Shown here: positions 34,667 through 43,283 of the stretch, in pieces | Layout: each line of letters starts with the position of its first letter | Position numbering within the stretch: position 1 is the stretch's first letter | Assembly: GCA_023404345.1 (NCBI GenBank) | Contig: JAEYCB010000061.1 | Location: 35,739-99,738, forward strand | DNA from: Bacillota bacterium | GTDB taxonomy: Bacteria > Bacillota > Clostridia > Christensenellales > Aristaeellaceae | Length of the DNA: 64,000 bases | Reading direction: 5' to 3' | Program-made: the position numbers and the translations under genes | Notes under the pieces: generated by a model | What the model was told of the DNA's origin: nothing | Seen by the model: the letters and a program-made list of their open reading frames with translations, nothing else | Database searches by the model: none

Positions 34667-36415
34667 ATGACGGACAACCATTCCGGCACAAGAAGCCGCG
34701 TCCGGCGCAGCGAGCGGGCGCAGCATTTCTATGCGGCGCGGACGTTTTCACCGGCAGACGAAGAAATCAGAGATGAAGAGCAGCACTTTGCTGCACAGGA
34801 ACCGCAGCAGAAGAACGCTGCGGTAGGGGAGCAGCCTTTTGCAGCTTCGGCATCCGAATACGATACAGGGTATGTTCCCAACGAACCCAGCCCCTCTCCT
34901 GCGGAAAGCTGGGACGCCTATACGCCCAATGATTTGTCTCCTGTTGCCGCAGGCGGTTCCCCGACGGATGAAGCGGTCGGCGATTGTGCAACCGATCTTT
35001 CCGCTTACTACAGCAGAGAAGGGGCATCCGGGGACGGTGAAGCGTCAGAGCCTGCTTTTGCGCCGCCCATCAAACTGGATTATTCCGGTTATGACGATCA
35101 TCCGTGGAACGAAGCGCCGCAGCAGGAGCCGCAAAGCAATATTTACCGGCCGCGAGAGGCTACCTGGGCTGATACGGCACGGCGGGATATTCTTTCAGCG
35201 GATGGCATCGGCTATCAGGTGCGGGAGGAAAACGACACGCCTGCCAGGCGCAGACGCCGCAGGAGAGTGTTGAAAAACGCTTTGATTGCCGTAGCCGCAT
35301 TGGCAGTGCTGTCCGGGGCAGGATGGGCTTTCCGGGAACCGATCGGGGAATGGCTGGGACAAAGCGGCTTTATCCCGCCTGCAAGCGAGGAACCATTTGC
35401 CGCAGTGGTTACGCCGCAGCCCATCGAGGGCTACGATGCCGCGCCTGCCGTGGAGATTGCAGACACCACACGTACGGCCATCAGCAGATTATGCGGTACG
35501 GTCGAAATGAACATATGCGCCGCAACGGATACGCATGTGCTCACCAGCAACCTTCGCCCGGACGGCACCTACGATTTTTACCTTTTCACCGCTTCCGAAG
35601 GAAGGCTTCTGTGCTATTTTGATGGGTTGTCAGCGCAGGGCATGTTCCCGCAAGCGTTTGGTGGCTTTTATGTGGATCAGGAGCCTTATCTGGTAGCTGC
35701 CAACGGATCTGCGCTGATTCGGCTGGAGGATCTTGAAGCTACCTATGGTCAGGAACTGCGCTTGCATCCAATGTATAATGGCTGGTCCATTATCGAAAGC
35801 GTTGATGGCAGCAGTGCCAACTACATCAGCACTGCCGGACAGATGCTTAGCACCCTCTGGTTTGCCCGTGCCTTCCCCTTTACAGGGCAGTACACCGTGG
35901 CCTATGTGGATACCGGAAGCACGGCCGACAGCGACCAGCGATACCTGCTGTATGTCCTGGGACAGGATGGCACCATGAGCCGCTGGCTGGCAACCCCCGG
36001 AATGGATGACCTTGTAGCTTCTGCATGTGGGGTTGCGTATCTGGCATCCGGTGAAATGTATCTCCTGCCGGATACCTCGGCGCCACTGGCTGTTTCTCCG
36101 GAAATAGATGCCTATTTGGATTGCGGTGCTTTGGTGGTAAAGGATGCAGAAAGTGGTAAATATGGCCTGTTTGTTGAAGGTGAACAACATTATGACTATA
36201 TTTACGACAGTATCCGCCCCGTGGAGAGCGACATTCAGTGGACGGAAAAGGCCATCAGCGGCACGGGCGGCACGTTCACTGTGCATGCGGTGACGGGAGC
36301 GGCCTATCCGCAGCCGCTTTCCCACTCCTTTGTGTTGGAGAGGGACGGGCAGTGCGAGTATGTTGCACTGTCTACCCAGTCGTGCTATCCCATACGTCTG
36401 GAAGGCGAGTTTTGA
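34667..36415 (+). CDS. Single-pass membrane protein with extracytoplasmic WG-like repeat, unknown function
   Basis: A 582-residue protein. Residues 1 to about 190 are acidic, Gln/Ser/Pro-rich and probably disordered in the cytoplasm. A run of seven Arg precedes one membrane segment at about 203-222, so the C-terminal 355 residues face outward. That part has repeated Y/G-rich strands, and G-K-Y-G-L-F-V-E-G-E-Q-H-Y-D-Y-I-Y resembles a WG beta-propeller-like repeat. I do not recognise a named family. It starts an apparent three-gene operon with a DUF3298/SH3-like secreted protein (18-base gap) and an AAA ATPase. Confidence 0.65.
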   Translation: MTDNHSGTRSRVRRSERAQHFYAARTFSPADEEIRDEEQHFAAQEPQQKNAAVGEQPFAASASEYDTGYVPNEPSPSPAESWDAYTPNDLSPVAAGGSPTDEAVGDCATDLSAYYSREGASGDGEASEPAFAPPIKLDYSGYDDHPWNEAPQQEPQSNIYRPREATWADTARRDILSADGIGYQVREENDTPARRRRRRRVLKNALIAVAALAVLSGAGWAFREPIGEWLGQSGFIPPASEEPFAAVVTPQPIEGYDAAPAVEIADTTRTAISRLCGTVEMNICAATDTHVLTSNLRPDGTYDFYLFTASEGRLLCYFDGLSAQGMFPQAFGGFYVDQEPYLVAANGSALIRLEDLEATYGQELRLHPMYNGWSIIESVDGSSANYISTAGQMLSTLWFARAFPFTGQYTVAYVDTGSTADSDQRYLLYVLGQDGTMSRWLATPGMDDLVASACGVAYLASGEMYLLPDTSAPLAVSPEIDAYLDCGALVVKDAESGKYGLFVEGEQHYDYIYDSIRPVESDIQWTEKAISGTGGTFTVHAVTGAAYPQPLSHSFVLERDGQCEYVALSTQSCYPIRLEGEF

Positions 36416-36433
36416 TTGAGGAGGTATCCGGCG

Positions 36434-38134
36434 ATGAAACGGTTTGTGGCGTTTCTGCTGGCGGCTATGATGACGCTTGGCGTGGCATGCGCTCAGGAAG
36501 CTGAGATGACCGCGCAGGGCGTGACGGTTATGCGCAACCACGTGGAGGAAACAGTTGACCGCCAGCAAATTGTGGTGGACTATCCTACTTTCAGCTGTGA
36601 GGATGCTCAGCTGGAATTATACTTGACCGACCATATCACCGCGCCGATTCAGGCAATGCAGCGCAGGGGACAGATGGCGCAGGATGACGCTTACGCCGAT
36701 GGGAGCCTGGATGAAATCCGTGGTGGTTACAATGTGTCGCTGGACTTTCCCGGATTGCTTTCCGTAGAGGCCACGGTGCGCAACCGCGCCGCTGGCGCAC
36801 AGGAAGCTGCAATAGAATTTTTCTATCTGCTGGTAGACCTGGACAAGCAGCAAAGTGTGACCGTGAACGATCTGTTCGAAGAAGAGGAAGCCGCGGTCAA
36901 AGCGGCTCTTCAGAGCGCCGTATATACCCGCCTGAGCACACAGGAGGGCCTTGCGCCGGAAATCACTTCACAAGCGGATGTGCCGATGCCCAAATCCTAT
37001 TTTGTCGCGGCTCCGGCGTTTCGCTTGCTCTATGCCCCCGGTCAACTTTCCAGTGAAGCGATTGTGGTGGATATCCCCTGGGCGGAGCTGCCACTTACGC
37101 CCTCCGCGCTTATGACTGGCGAAGCGGCGCAATCTGCAGCAACTTCCACGCCGGTGGTGCAGGCGACTGCTACGCCGCTTACCACGGTTACACCCGCGCC
37201 TCCGGCTACGCTGGACCCCAATTTTTCTTTGGCTCCAGTGGTTACGCCCACACCCATGCCTCTGGCAGGAAATGACGCCATCACCGTGGATGTGCTCACT
37301 CATGGCCTGTGGAAACCCCTGGGCACCGACGGGGAGGTCTATTACCAGTTTACCGCGGACGGCAAGTTGCTTACTGTAACCGTGACCGACTATACCGTGA
37401 CCGACGGCGTACTTGCCAGCGGAGTGCTTGATGGCACGCTGGATATCGGCAGTGACAGCGCCTTTACCCTGCGCGGTGAAAACGGCGAGCTGAGCGGTTT
37501 TGTGCTCAACCGTCAGGGGGAAAGCGTGGCACCGGAAGAGTTTGTCACCCCGACGCCCACACCTGTGCCCACGCCGACTCCGACGCCCACGCCAACTCCT
37601 ACGCCAACTCCCACGCCGACTCCGACACCCAGCCCCACGCCCACTCTCTCGCCCTATCAGCAGGCGGTACAGCAGGCGCCCAATCTGGCAAATCTAAGTG
37701 ATGCGGCGTTCGAAAAGGCGCAGACGATGCCGGTGTACTGTGCGCCGGGTGAAGAAACTTACCGTGTGGATGGCGCCCAGGTGGATACGGATGATACCGT
37801 ACTCATCTACGGCGTAGAAAACGGATGGGTACTGGTGAGTTACACCATTGGCAACGGGTCTCGCGGTCGGATGGGCTATATCAAGAACACCACCCTGGCC
37901 GATGCGGAGAAGGTGACCAAGCTGGGATTCTGCTCCGTGCCGCTCACCCTGGCCAGCGACTGCGATGGCACGGACGATCCTCTCTATGGCAAGGAGCCGT
38001 TGACCTCGCTCAAAGCGGGCGACAAGGTGACGCTGCTGGCCTTTATGGGCGACGAATGGGCCTATGTGCAAATTGGGCTGGAAGGGCGCGTATGCCGCCT
38101 GTTCATCCCGCGTTCGGCTCTGTCGCAGAATTGA
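36434..38134 (+). CDS. Secreted DUF3298-like protein with Thr-Pro linker and SH3-like C-terminus
   Basis: A 566-residue exported protein. The signal peptide is residues 1-19 (ends G-V-A-C-A-Q; not a good lipobox). Residues about 20-215 resemble DUF3298/RsiV-type domains (ends S-E-A-I-V-V-D-I-P-W-A-E-L). After a Thr/Pro-rich stretch and a beta-rich domain comes a long (Thr-Pro)n linker at about 370-406, typical of cell-wall-spanning spacers. Two SH3b-like segments follow, with V-L-V-S-Y-T-I-G and W-A-Y-V-Q-I-G-L. The ATG at 36434 follows GAGGAGG. It probably acts in or on the cell wall together with the preceding membrane protein. Confidence 0.65.
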   Translation: MKRFVAFLLAAMMTLGVACAQEAEMTAQGVTVMRNHVEETVDRQQIVVDYPTFSCEDAQLELYLTDHITAPIQAMQRRGQMAQDDAYADGSLDEIRGGYNVSLDFPGLLSVEATVRNRAAGAQEAAIEFFYLLVDLDKQQSVTVNDLFEEEEAAVKAALQSAVYTRLSTQEGLAPEITSQADVPMPKSYFVAAPAFRLLYAPGQLSSEAIVVDIPWAELPLTPSALMTGEAAQSAATSTPVVQATATPLTTVTPAPPATLDPNFSLAPVVTPTPMPLAGNDAITVDVLTHGLWKPLGTDGEVYYQFTADGKLLTVTVTDYTVTDGVLASGVLDGTLDIGSDSAFTLRGENGELSGFVLNRQGESVAPEEFVTPTPTPVPTPTPTPTPTPTPTPTPTPTPSPTPTLSPYQQAVQQAPNLANLSDAAFEKAQTMPVYCAPGEETYRVDGAQVDTDDTVLIYGVENGWVLVSYTIGNGSRGRMGYIKNTTLADAEKVTKLGFCSVPLTLASDCDGTDDPLYGKEPLTSLKAGDKVTLLAFMGDEWAYVQIGLEGRVCRLFIPRSALSQN

Positions 38135-38164
38135 CCCTTTTTTGACCAGGAAGGAATGACACCC

Positions 38165-39199
38165 ATGGACCGCAAGGATGAGATCATCCAACTGCAGATG
38201 GACGTGATCAGCCAGATGACGCGCAGCAATCTTCGCCGTATCGCGGATGATCTGTGGAGCGCTGAAACGGACACGGTTCATCCATCTGCCGTTTCACAGC
38301 CAGACAGGGAAACGCCAGACGTGAGCTGTCAGGTGCAGCAGGCGCAGACGCCTCCCCTGGAAACGCTGGATGATCTGCGGCAGGAGCTGGAGGGATACAT
38401 TGGCCTCTCTGCCGTCAAGCACGAGGTCGAAAGCCTCATCAACCTAGTATCTGTGCAGAAATTGCGCAGGGAAAACGGTCTTCCTGTGAGTGACCTGTCG
38501 CTGCACATGGTGTTTTCAGGCAATCCTGGCACCGGGAAAACGATGATCGCGAGGCTGATGGCGCGCGTATACAGGTGCCTTGGAATCCTGTCCAAGGGGC
38601 AGTTGGTGGAAGTGGACCGCAGCGGGCTGGTGGCTGGCTATGTGGGACAAACCGTCATCAAAACCGGCGAGGTGATTCAAAAGGCATTGGGTGGTGTGCT
38701 GTTCATTGATGAGGCTTATGCCCTCACCGACCGGGGCGGCAACGACTACGGACAGGAAGCCGTTGATACGCTGCTTAAGGCTATGGAAGACCACCGCGAG
38801 GACCTTGTGGTGATTGTGGCGGGCTACACCGAGCGCATGGACCGTTTCATTCATTCCAACCCCGGTCTGGAAAGCCGGTTCAACCGATTTTTGCACTTCC
38901 CGGATTACACGGCGCAGGAACTGGCGGATATCTTTGAAATGCGCTGCAAAAGCAGCGGGTATACGCTGACGGACGATGCGCGGCAGCCGCTTTTGCGCCT
39001 GCTGGAGCGTGGATGTCAGGACCCAAAGGGCTTTGGCAATGCACGCGGTGCGCGAAATTTGTTTGAGCGCACGGTGAGCGCGCAGGCCAACCGTTTGGCT
39101 CACGAACCGAAGATAACCCGCGAAACCCTGATGCTGTTGACGGCTGAGGATCTGCGTGCGGCGGGGGAAGAGGATCTTTTTGCAGCCACAAAAGAATAA
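38165..39199 (+). CDS. CbbX/SpoVK-like AAA+ ATPase
   Basis: A 344-residue cytoplasmic AAA+ protein. After about 75 variable residues comes the CbbX/SpoVK signature: L-D-D-L-R-Q-E-L-E-G-Y-I-G-L, Walker A S-G-N-P-G-T-G-K-T, the pore-loop region G-Y-V-G-Q-T, Walker B V-L-F-I-D-E-A-Y-A-L, and the second-region L-E-S-R-F-N. In Bacillus, SpoVK is sporulation-linked; CbbX remodels Rubisco. Here it follows two envelope proteins in one operon, so it may serve that system. The ATG at 38165 is preferred over one at 38156 that touches the GGAAGGA site. Confidence 0.85.
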   Translation: MDRKDEIIQLQMDVISQMTRSNLRRIADDLWSAETDTVHPSAVSQPDRETPDVSCQVQQAQTPPLETLDDLRQELEGYIGLSAVKHEVESLINLVSVQKLRRENGLPVSDLSLHMVFSGNPGTGKTMIARLMARVYRCLGILSKGQLVEVDRSGLVAGYVGQTVIKTGEVIQKALGGVLFIDEAYALTDRGGNDYGQEAVDTLLKAMEDHREDLVVIVAGYTERMDRFIHSNPGLESRFNRFLHFPDYTAQELADIFEMRCKSSGYTLTDDARQPLLRLLERGCQDPKGFGNARGARNLFERTVSAQANRLAHEPKITRETLMLLTAEDLRAAGEEDLFAATKE

Positions 39200-39212
39200 A
39201 CGCCGCTGGTTT

Positions 39213-39243
39213 TGCGTGCGCCTGAATGGCGCGCGCATTTTTT
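39213..39243 (+). terminator. Intrinsic terminator after the AAA gene
   Basis: TGCGTGCGCC pairs with GGCGCGCGCA (one G-T) around a 6-base loop, followed by TTTTTT. Confidence 0.85.
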
Positions 39244-39883
39244 ATGGAAGGTTGAAAATGTAAAAAATCCATTTTTCATTAAAAGTGCATCGGATGACAG
39301 TATCATAACGCTGCTTATGTTGTTATCATGGCTTTTTTGGATTCCAAACACACAATACGCTTCTTGGTTTTGCGTGATTGCTGGTGGTGGTGTATCTGCT
39401 GTTCCATAACTGAGATATGCCTCATTTTACGTTGAACTGGGGTATGAGGCCCATCACAGGCCCAGTGCGAACACTCTCAGGAAGCTTGCCGGGGCGGTAT
39501 GGTTTCTGGCTGCCCGGGCGCTGCTGCAGCGGTCTGGTTGACGTGCAAAACGTCTGCTTATGCTCAACATGGGTGCGTGAGAGCGCTTGGAAGTGAAAAG
39601 GCGGCGGACTACCATGAAGTGTGCAAATGGCGCAGGATTCGACCTGTGCCTGTTTATTGGATGGAGCCGTTGCCAAGCGCGTGCCTTGTTAGGCGTTCCG
39701 GCCCTATATCGCTACGATGCTCAAGTAAGGAAGATTTTTTGTCCACGCTCATGTGCAAACTGTGCCATAAAATTGCCTTTGAGGCGTGTTACAGCTAGAA
39801 AGGTCAGTGGAGCGACGGGGGATGCAACGCTTGCGTGCTTTGGAGCCAATCCCCAAAGATTTTAAAAAATTCGCGCAAAGGGG
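39244..39883. other. Gene-free stretch of about 640 bases
   Basis: No frame here shows a ribosome binding site with recognisable protein features. The first 170 bases are AT-rich, the rest has average composition. A short inverted repeat GCCTCAT...ATGAGGC lies near 39419-39450. It may be a decayed gene; nothing else can be supported. Confidence 0.5.
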
Positions 39884-39912
39884 TTGACACCATGGGGAGC
39901 ATCGGCTATAAT
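39884..39912 (+). promoter_or_regulatory. Consensus promoter of the small RNA
   Basis: Perfect TTGACA (39884-39889) and TATAAT (39907-39912) at the ideal 17-base spacing. Confidence 0.9.
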
Positions 39913-39918
39913 GATGAT

Positions 39919-40043
39919 GGTTAGAAAAAACTAACCATCTGTTGGGAAGTAGCCGATCCTTGCAGACAGGACCATTGGGTGGGTTCCCTCTCACCCCCTC
40001 CAACAAGCGAGGCCCGGTCCCCCGAAGGGGGCCGGGCCTTTAG
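39919..40043 (+). ncRNA. Structured small RNA of unknown family
   Basis: The RNA predicted from the promoter starts exactly at a hairpin, GGTTAG-A6-CTAACC. A larger domain closed by TGTTGG/CCAACA follows; it contains TCCT/AGGA and GGGTGGG/CACCCC stems and an unpaired GAAGTAGCCGA. A GC-rich terminator at 40011-40041 ends it. The segment TCACCCCCTCC could pair with Shine-Dalgarno sequences, like C-rich regulatory RNAs of Bacillota. No coding frame with a start site is seen. It may be an independent sRNA or a leader of the downstream NifU-like gene; I do not recognise a known class. Confidence 0.6.
40011..40041 (+). terminator. GC-rich terminator of the small RNA
   Basis: GGCCCGG-T-CCCCC pairs with GGGGG-CCGGGCC around GAA, followed by a short TTT. 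Confidence 0.75.
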
Positions 40044-40333
40044 CATGCCGAAAAACATTTCTGGATAATGCTGCGCTTCTTGTACCCTGGATGCGTTCGC
40101 AACGCTTGCGTGACATGAAACTTTAACTCCGGCAGGACGCGAAGCCACCTAAAGGTGGCTCGTTGGAGCATGATCCCCGTGCAACCCGCCCTTTGCCGGC
40201 TCGGGCGGGCCGGGCAAATGACAAAAAGCCATCAAATTTTTACACAACCACTTTTTACAAAGGAAAAGTTGTGCTATACTATACCTGTATGTGTCCGCAT
40301 CACACACTATGTTGGAACAGGAGGATACAATCA

Positions 40334-41026
40334 ATGCAATATTCAAGAGAAGTCGAGGAAATGGTATGCGTCAAAAAGGGCCCCAACCATGGCCCGGCTC
40401 CCATCCCCGAAGAGGGCAAGTGGGTGCAGAGCCGCGAGATCAAGGATATCAGCGGCCTGACGCACGGCATTGGCTGGTGCGCTCCCCAGCAGGGCACCTG
40501 CAAGCTGACCCTCAACGTTAAGGAAGGCATCATCCAGGAGGCGTTGGTGGAGACCATCGGCTGCAGCGGCATGACCCACTCCGCCGCCATGGCTGCCGAG
40601 ATTCTGCCCGGCAAGACCGTTCTGGAAGCCCTGAATACTGACCTGGTTTGCGACGCCATCAACACCGCTATGCGCGAACTGTTCCTGCAGATTGCCTATG
40701 GCCGCACCCAGAGCGCCTTCAGTGAGGGCGGCCTGGTCATCGGCGCCGGTCTGGAGGACCTGGGCAAGGGCCTGCGCAGCCAGGTGGGCACCATGTATGG
40801 CACCCTGAAAAAGGGCGTTCGTTATCTGGAAATGGCCGAGGGCTATGTGCTCAAGTTGGCGCTGGACAAGGACCACGAGGTCATTGGTTACCAGTTCGTG
40901 CACCTGGGCAAGATGATGGAGGCCATCAAGAAGGGCGTCGATCCCAAGGAAGCCTATGAAAAGAACGTCGGCACCTATGGCCGCTTCGCCGAGGCTGCCG
41001 AGTACATCGATCCCCGTCATCAGTAA
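40334..41026 (+). CDS. NifU-like iron-sulfur scaffold family protein, partner of GGGtGRT protein
   Basis: A 230-residue cytoplasmic protein related to NifU/IscU-type scaffolds: it carries L-T-L-N-V-K-E-G-I-I-Q-E-A and E-T-I-G-C-S-G-M-T-H-S-A-A-M, with cysteines at the start (M-V-C-V-K), in G-W-C-A-P and in G-C-S-G. The real start is the ATG at 40334 behind AGGAGGA; upstream frame is leader. It is always worth reading together with the next gene, since the two families occur as a pair in anaerobes. Cluster delivery is an inference. Possible -10 TATACT lies near 40275, and the sRNA lies upstream. Confidence 0.8.
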   Translation: MQYSREVEEMVCVKKGPNHGPAPIPEEGKWVQSREIKDISGLTHGIGWCAPQQGTCKLTLNVKEGIIQEALVETIGCSGMTHSAAMAAEILPGKTVLEALNTDLVCDAINTAMRELFLQIAYGRTQSAFSEGGLVIGAGLEDLGKGLRSQVGTMYGTLKKGVRYLEMAEGYVLKLALDKDHEVIGYQFVHLGKMMEAIKKGVDPKEAYEKNVGTYGRFAEAAEYIDPRHQ

Positions 41027-41053
41027 TCCGAATTTGTTAAGAGGTGAGTGAAA

Positions 41054-42052
41054 ATGGCTACTTTTGAAGGATACGAAAGAAGAATCGGCAAGATTGAGGG
41101 CGTCCTCAAGCAGTACGGCTTCACCGATCTGGATTCGATGGCGCAGTTTGTAAAGGACAAGGGCGTCGATGTGGACGGCATCGTCCGCGGCGTGCAGCCC
41201 ATCGCTTTTGAAAACGCCGTGTGGGCATATACGCTGGGCGCGGCCATTGCTCTCAAGAAGGGCTGCAAGACCGCTGCTGAGGCTGCTACTGCTATCGGTG
41301 AAGGCCTGCAGGCGTTCTGCATTCCCGGTTCCGTGGCTGACCAGCGCGCTGTGGGTCTGGGCCATGGCAACCTGGGCGCTATGCTGCTGAGCGAAAACAC
41401 CAAGTGCTTCGCCTTCCTGGCCGGCCATGAGAGCTTTGCCGCCGCCGAGGGCGCAATCGGTATTGCCCGCACCGCCAACAAGGTGCGCAAGGAGCCCCTG
41501 CGCGTGATCCTCAACGGCTTGGGCAAGGACGCGGCCTATATCATCAGCCGTATCAACGGCTTCACCTATGTGCAGACCCAGATGGACTACAAGACCGGCG
41601 AGGTCAAGATCGTCAAGGAAACCGCCTACTCCGACGGCGAAAAGGCCAAGGTGCGTTGCTACGGCTGCGACGATGTGACCGAGGGCGTGGCGATCATGCG
41701 CCTGGAGGACGTGGACGTATCCATCACCGGCAACAGCACCAACCCCACCCGCTTCCAGCATCCCGTGGCTGGCACATACAAGAAATGGGCTGTTGAAAAC
41801 GGCAAGAAGTACTTCTCCGTGGCCTCCGGCGGCGGCACCGGCCGTACCCTGCATCCCGACAACATGGCCGCCGGCCCCGCCAGCTATGGCATGACCGACA
41901 CCATGGGCCGCATGCACTCCGACGCGCAGTTCGCCGGTTCCTCCTCCGTGCCCGCGCACGTGGAGATGATGGGCCTCATCGGTATGGGCAACAACCCCAT
42001 GGTCGGTGCGACCGTGGCTGTGGCCGTGGCTATCGAGGAAGTCAGCAAGTAA
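41054..42052 (+). CDS. GGGtGRT family protein
   Basis: A 332-residue cytoplasmic protein of the conserved GGGtGRT family, named after the motif S-G-G-G-T-G-R-T, here near residue 258. Other conserved stretches are L-G-H-G-N-L-G-A-M-L-L, G-H-E-S-F-A-A-A-E-G and R-C-Y-G-C-D-D-V-T-E-G, the last with two cysteines that could bind a metal or cluster. The function is not known. The ATG at 41054 has GAGGTGAG in front; a GTG two codons earlier is less well placed. It follows the NifU-like gene by 27 bases and ends at a terminator. Confidence 0.85.
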   Translation: MATFEGYERRIGKIEGVLKQYGFTDLDSMAQFVKDKGVDVDGIVRGVQPIAFENAVWAYTLGAAIALKKGCKTAAEAATAIGEGLQAFCIPGSVADQRAVGLGHGNLGAMLLSENTKCFAFLAGHESFAAAEGAIGIARTANKVRKEPLRVILNGLGKDAAYIISRINGFTYVQTQMDYKTGEVKIVKETAYSDGEKAKVRCYGCDDVTEGVAIMRLEDVDVSITGNSTNPTRFQHPVAGTYKKWAVENGKKYFSVASGGGTGRTLHPDNMAAGPASYGMTDTMGRMHSDAQFAGSSSVPAHVEMMGLIGMGNNPMVGATVAVAVAIEEVSK

Positions 42053-42066
42053 TTAATTTCCCGCAT

Positions 42067-42103
42067 AAAAAGAGCCTGTCCGTCTGGACGGGCTCTTTTT
42101 TGT
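42067..42103 (+). terminator. Terminator after the GGGtGRT gene
   Basis: AAAAGAGCCTGTCC pairs with GGACGGGCTCTTTT around GTCT, followed by further T. The flanking A and T runs allow use from both sides. Confidence 0.9.
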
Positions 42104-42154
42104 GCGGGTTCAAACCTCGATGGGCATGCATCCAGCAGCGCTGAATACAGTGGA

Positions 42155-43123
42155 TTACAGGCACAACCGCCCGTTTTCAATCAGCGTCTGACCGTCTGCC
42201 ACCAGCGTGGCACCGGTCATGATCAGGTCGTAATGGCAGGCTGCTTTCACCGTACCGCCAAGCGTAATGCTGGTACCAATGCCGATATGTACCGAGCCCT
42301 CGACGCCTTCGTCCTCGAGCATGAAGCCCATGAACGAGCAGAACGGATTCATGCCTACCCCCAGCTCCGCGATGTTGAATACGTTGGGGTCGTTTCGGGA
42401 AAGAAGGTCGTTTTGCAGGATGTGCGCCTGCTCGCCGCCCGTCATGGAAATAATAAATCCATCCTTGACTTCGCAGCAGACCGGTTCCCGTAGCACGCCG
42501 ATGCCGAGATAGGGGACGCTAGCGTCCGCCACAATGCATCCGTTGGCCGTACCCTCCAAGGGGGAAACATTGGCTTCAATTGTAGGGATGGTAGAGAACT
42601 GCCCCTTTTCCACCACACCATAGAGCGCGTTGCCCCTGCGCCCCTTCGCGCTGAAGGAAAGGTTGGTACCCTGCGGCGTTTCAAGCCGTACATGCTCGCT
42701 TCCGGCCAGCGCGGCGGCCATGGCGCGGCAGCGCGGAGCAATGGCACGAAAATCCGCCTGGATGCCGCCGCGCACCAGCATATCGTCGGAAAATTGGGTC
42801 AGCACCAGTCCGCGGGCCCCCGCGGTCGTGGCTTCTTTCACTGCGTGGGTATGGGTAATGGAGCGACTAACCGCACAAAGGAACACATCCGCGGCACGCA
42901 TAGCCGCCGCGATGCTGGCAGGCGGCTCCTGCCCGTCCAGCTCCCGCGGGGTCATCAGGACGATGGTCGCTTCGGCGCCTGCGGCGTAGACGGCGGCAGC
43001 CAAACTTTGCGCAATGCCCATTTTAGAATGTTCAGCGATGATGAGCACCTGCTCGCCGGGCTGAACCCCTGCGCACGTATTCACCACCGTGGAGGCACCC
43101 CGGCTCATCCGTAAATCATACAT
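42155..43123 (-). CDS. M29-like aminopeptidase (leucyl aminopeptidase/AmpS-related)
   Basis: A 322-residue cytoplasmic protein resembling the COG2309 family. Family-like segments are V-Q-P-G-E-Q-V-L-I-I-A-E, A-Y/A-A-G-A-E-A-T-I-V, N-I-A-E-L-G-V-G-M-N-P, and H-I-G-I-G-T-S-I-T-L-G-G. The set of Glu and His metal ligands of true M29 peptidases (E, E, H, Y, H, D) is only partly evident, and the protein is shorter than the 400-410 residues of classic M29 enzymes, so a related hydrolase or dioxygenase-like role is possible. The ATG at 43123 follows GGGAGGA. Confidence 0.7.
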   Translation of the reverse strand: MYDLRMSRGASTVVNTCAGVQPGEQVLIIAEHSKMGIAQSLAAAVYAAGAEATIVLMTPRELDGQEPPASIAAAMRAADVFLCAVSRSITHTHAVKEATTAGARGLVLTQFSDDMLVRGGIQADFRAIAPRCRAMAAALAGSEHVRLETPQGTNLSFSAKGRRGNALYGVVEKGQFSTIPTIEANVSPLEGTANGCIVADASVPYLGIGVLREPVCCEVKDGFIISMTGGEQAHILQNDLLSRNDPNVFNIAELGVGMNPFCSFMGFMLEDEGVEGSVHIGIGTSITLGGTVKAACHYDLIMTGATLVADGQTLIENGRLCL

Positions 43124-43224
43124 GCACGTATCCTCCCGCTTGAGTTGATCTGCCTCTATTATACGGCGGAGAGGCCCATCTTTCAAGGCAAGTCAATGCA
43201 AAAAGAAAAGCGGCGTTTTCATCC

Positions 43225-43253
43225 TGTTCAAACGTCGCATGCCGTGTTATAAT
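43225..43253 (+). promoter_or_regulatory. Promoter of the S24-like regulator gene
   Basis: TGTTCA (43225-43230) and a perfect TATAAT (43248-43253), 17-base spacing. Confidence 0.6.
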
Positions 43254-43283
43254 GATTCCCGAATGGAAAGGAGCATCAAGCCT

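Noticed and set aside
37545..37650. Short tandem repeats suggesting a CRISPR or satellite
   Set aside because: They are an in-frame series of Thr and Pro codons forming the linker of the secreted protein; no spacers are present.
39919..40043. The small RNA as signal recognition particle RNA, yybP-ykoY (Mn) or THF riboswitch
   Set aside because: The SRP core GGAAG...GCAG is absent, and GAAGTAG alone is not enough; the conserved 3' parts of the two riboswitches are not present.
40100..40180. GACGCGAAGCCACC looked like the core of a c-di-GMP-I riboswitch
   Set aside because: Only this short stretch matches; the second half of the aptamer and a following expression platform are missing, so a plain hairpin (GCCACC/GGTGGC) explains it.
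40343..41959. A 538-codon open frame on the minus strand opposite the NifU-like and GGGtGRT genes
   Set aside because: It covers two well-supported genes and their gap and has no plausible ribosome binding site.
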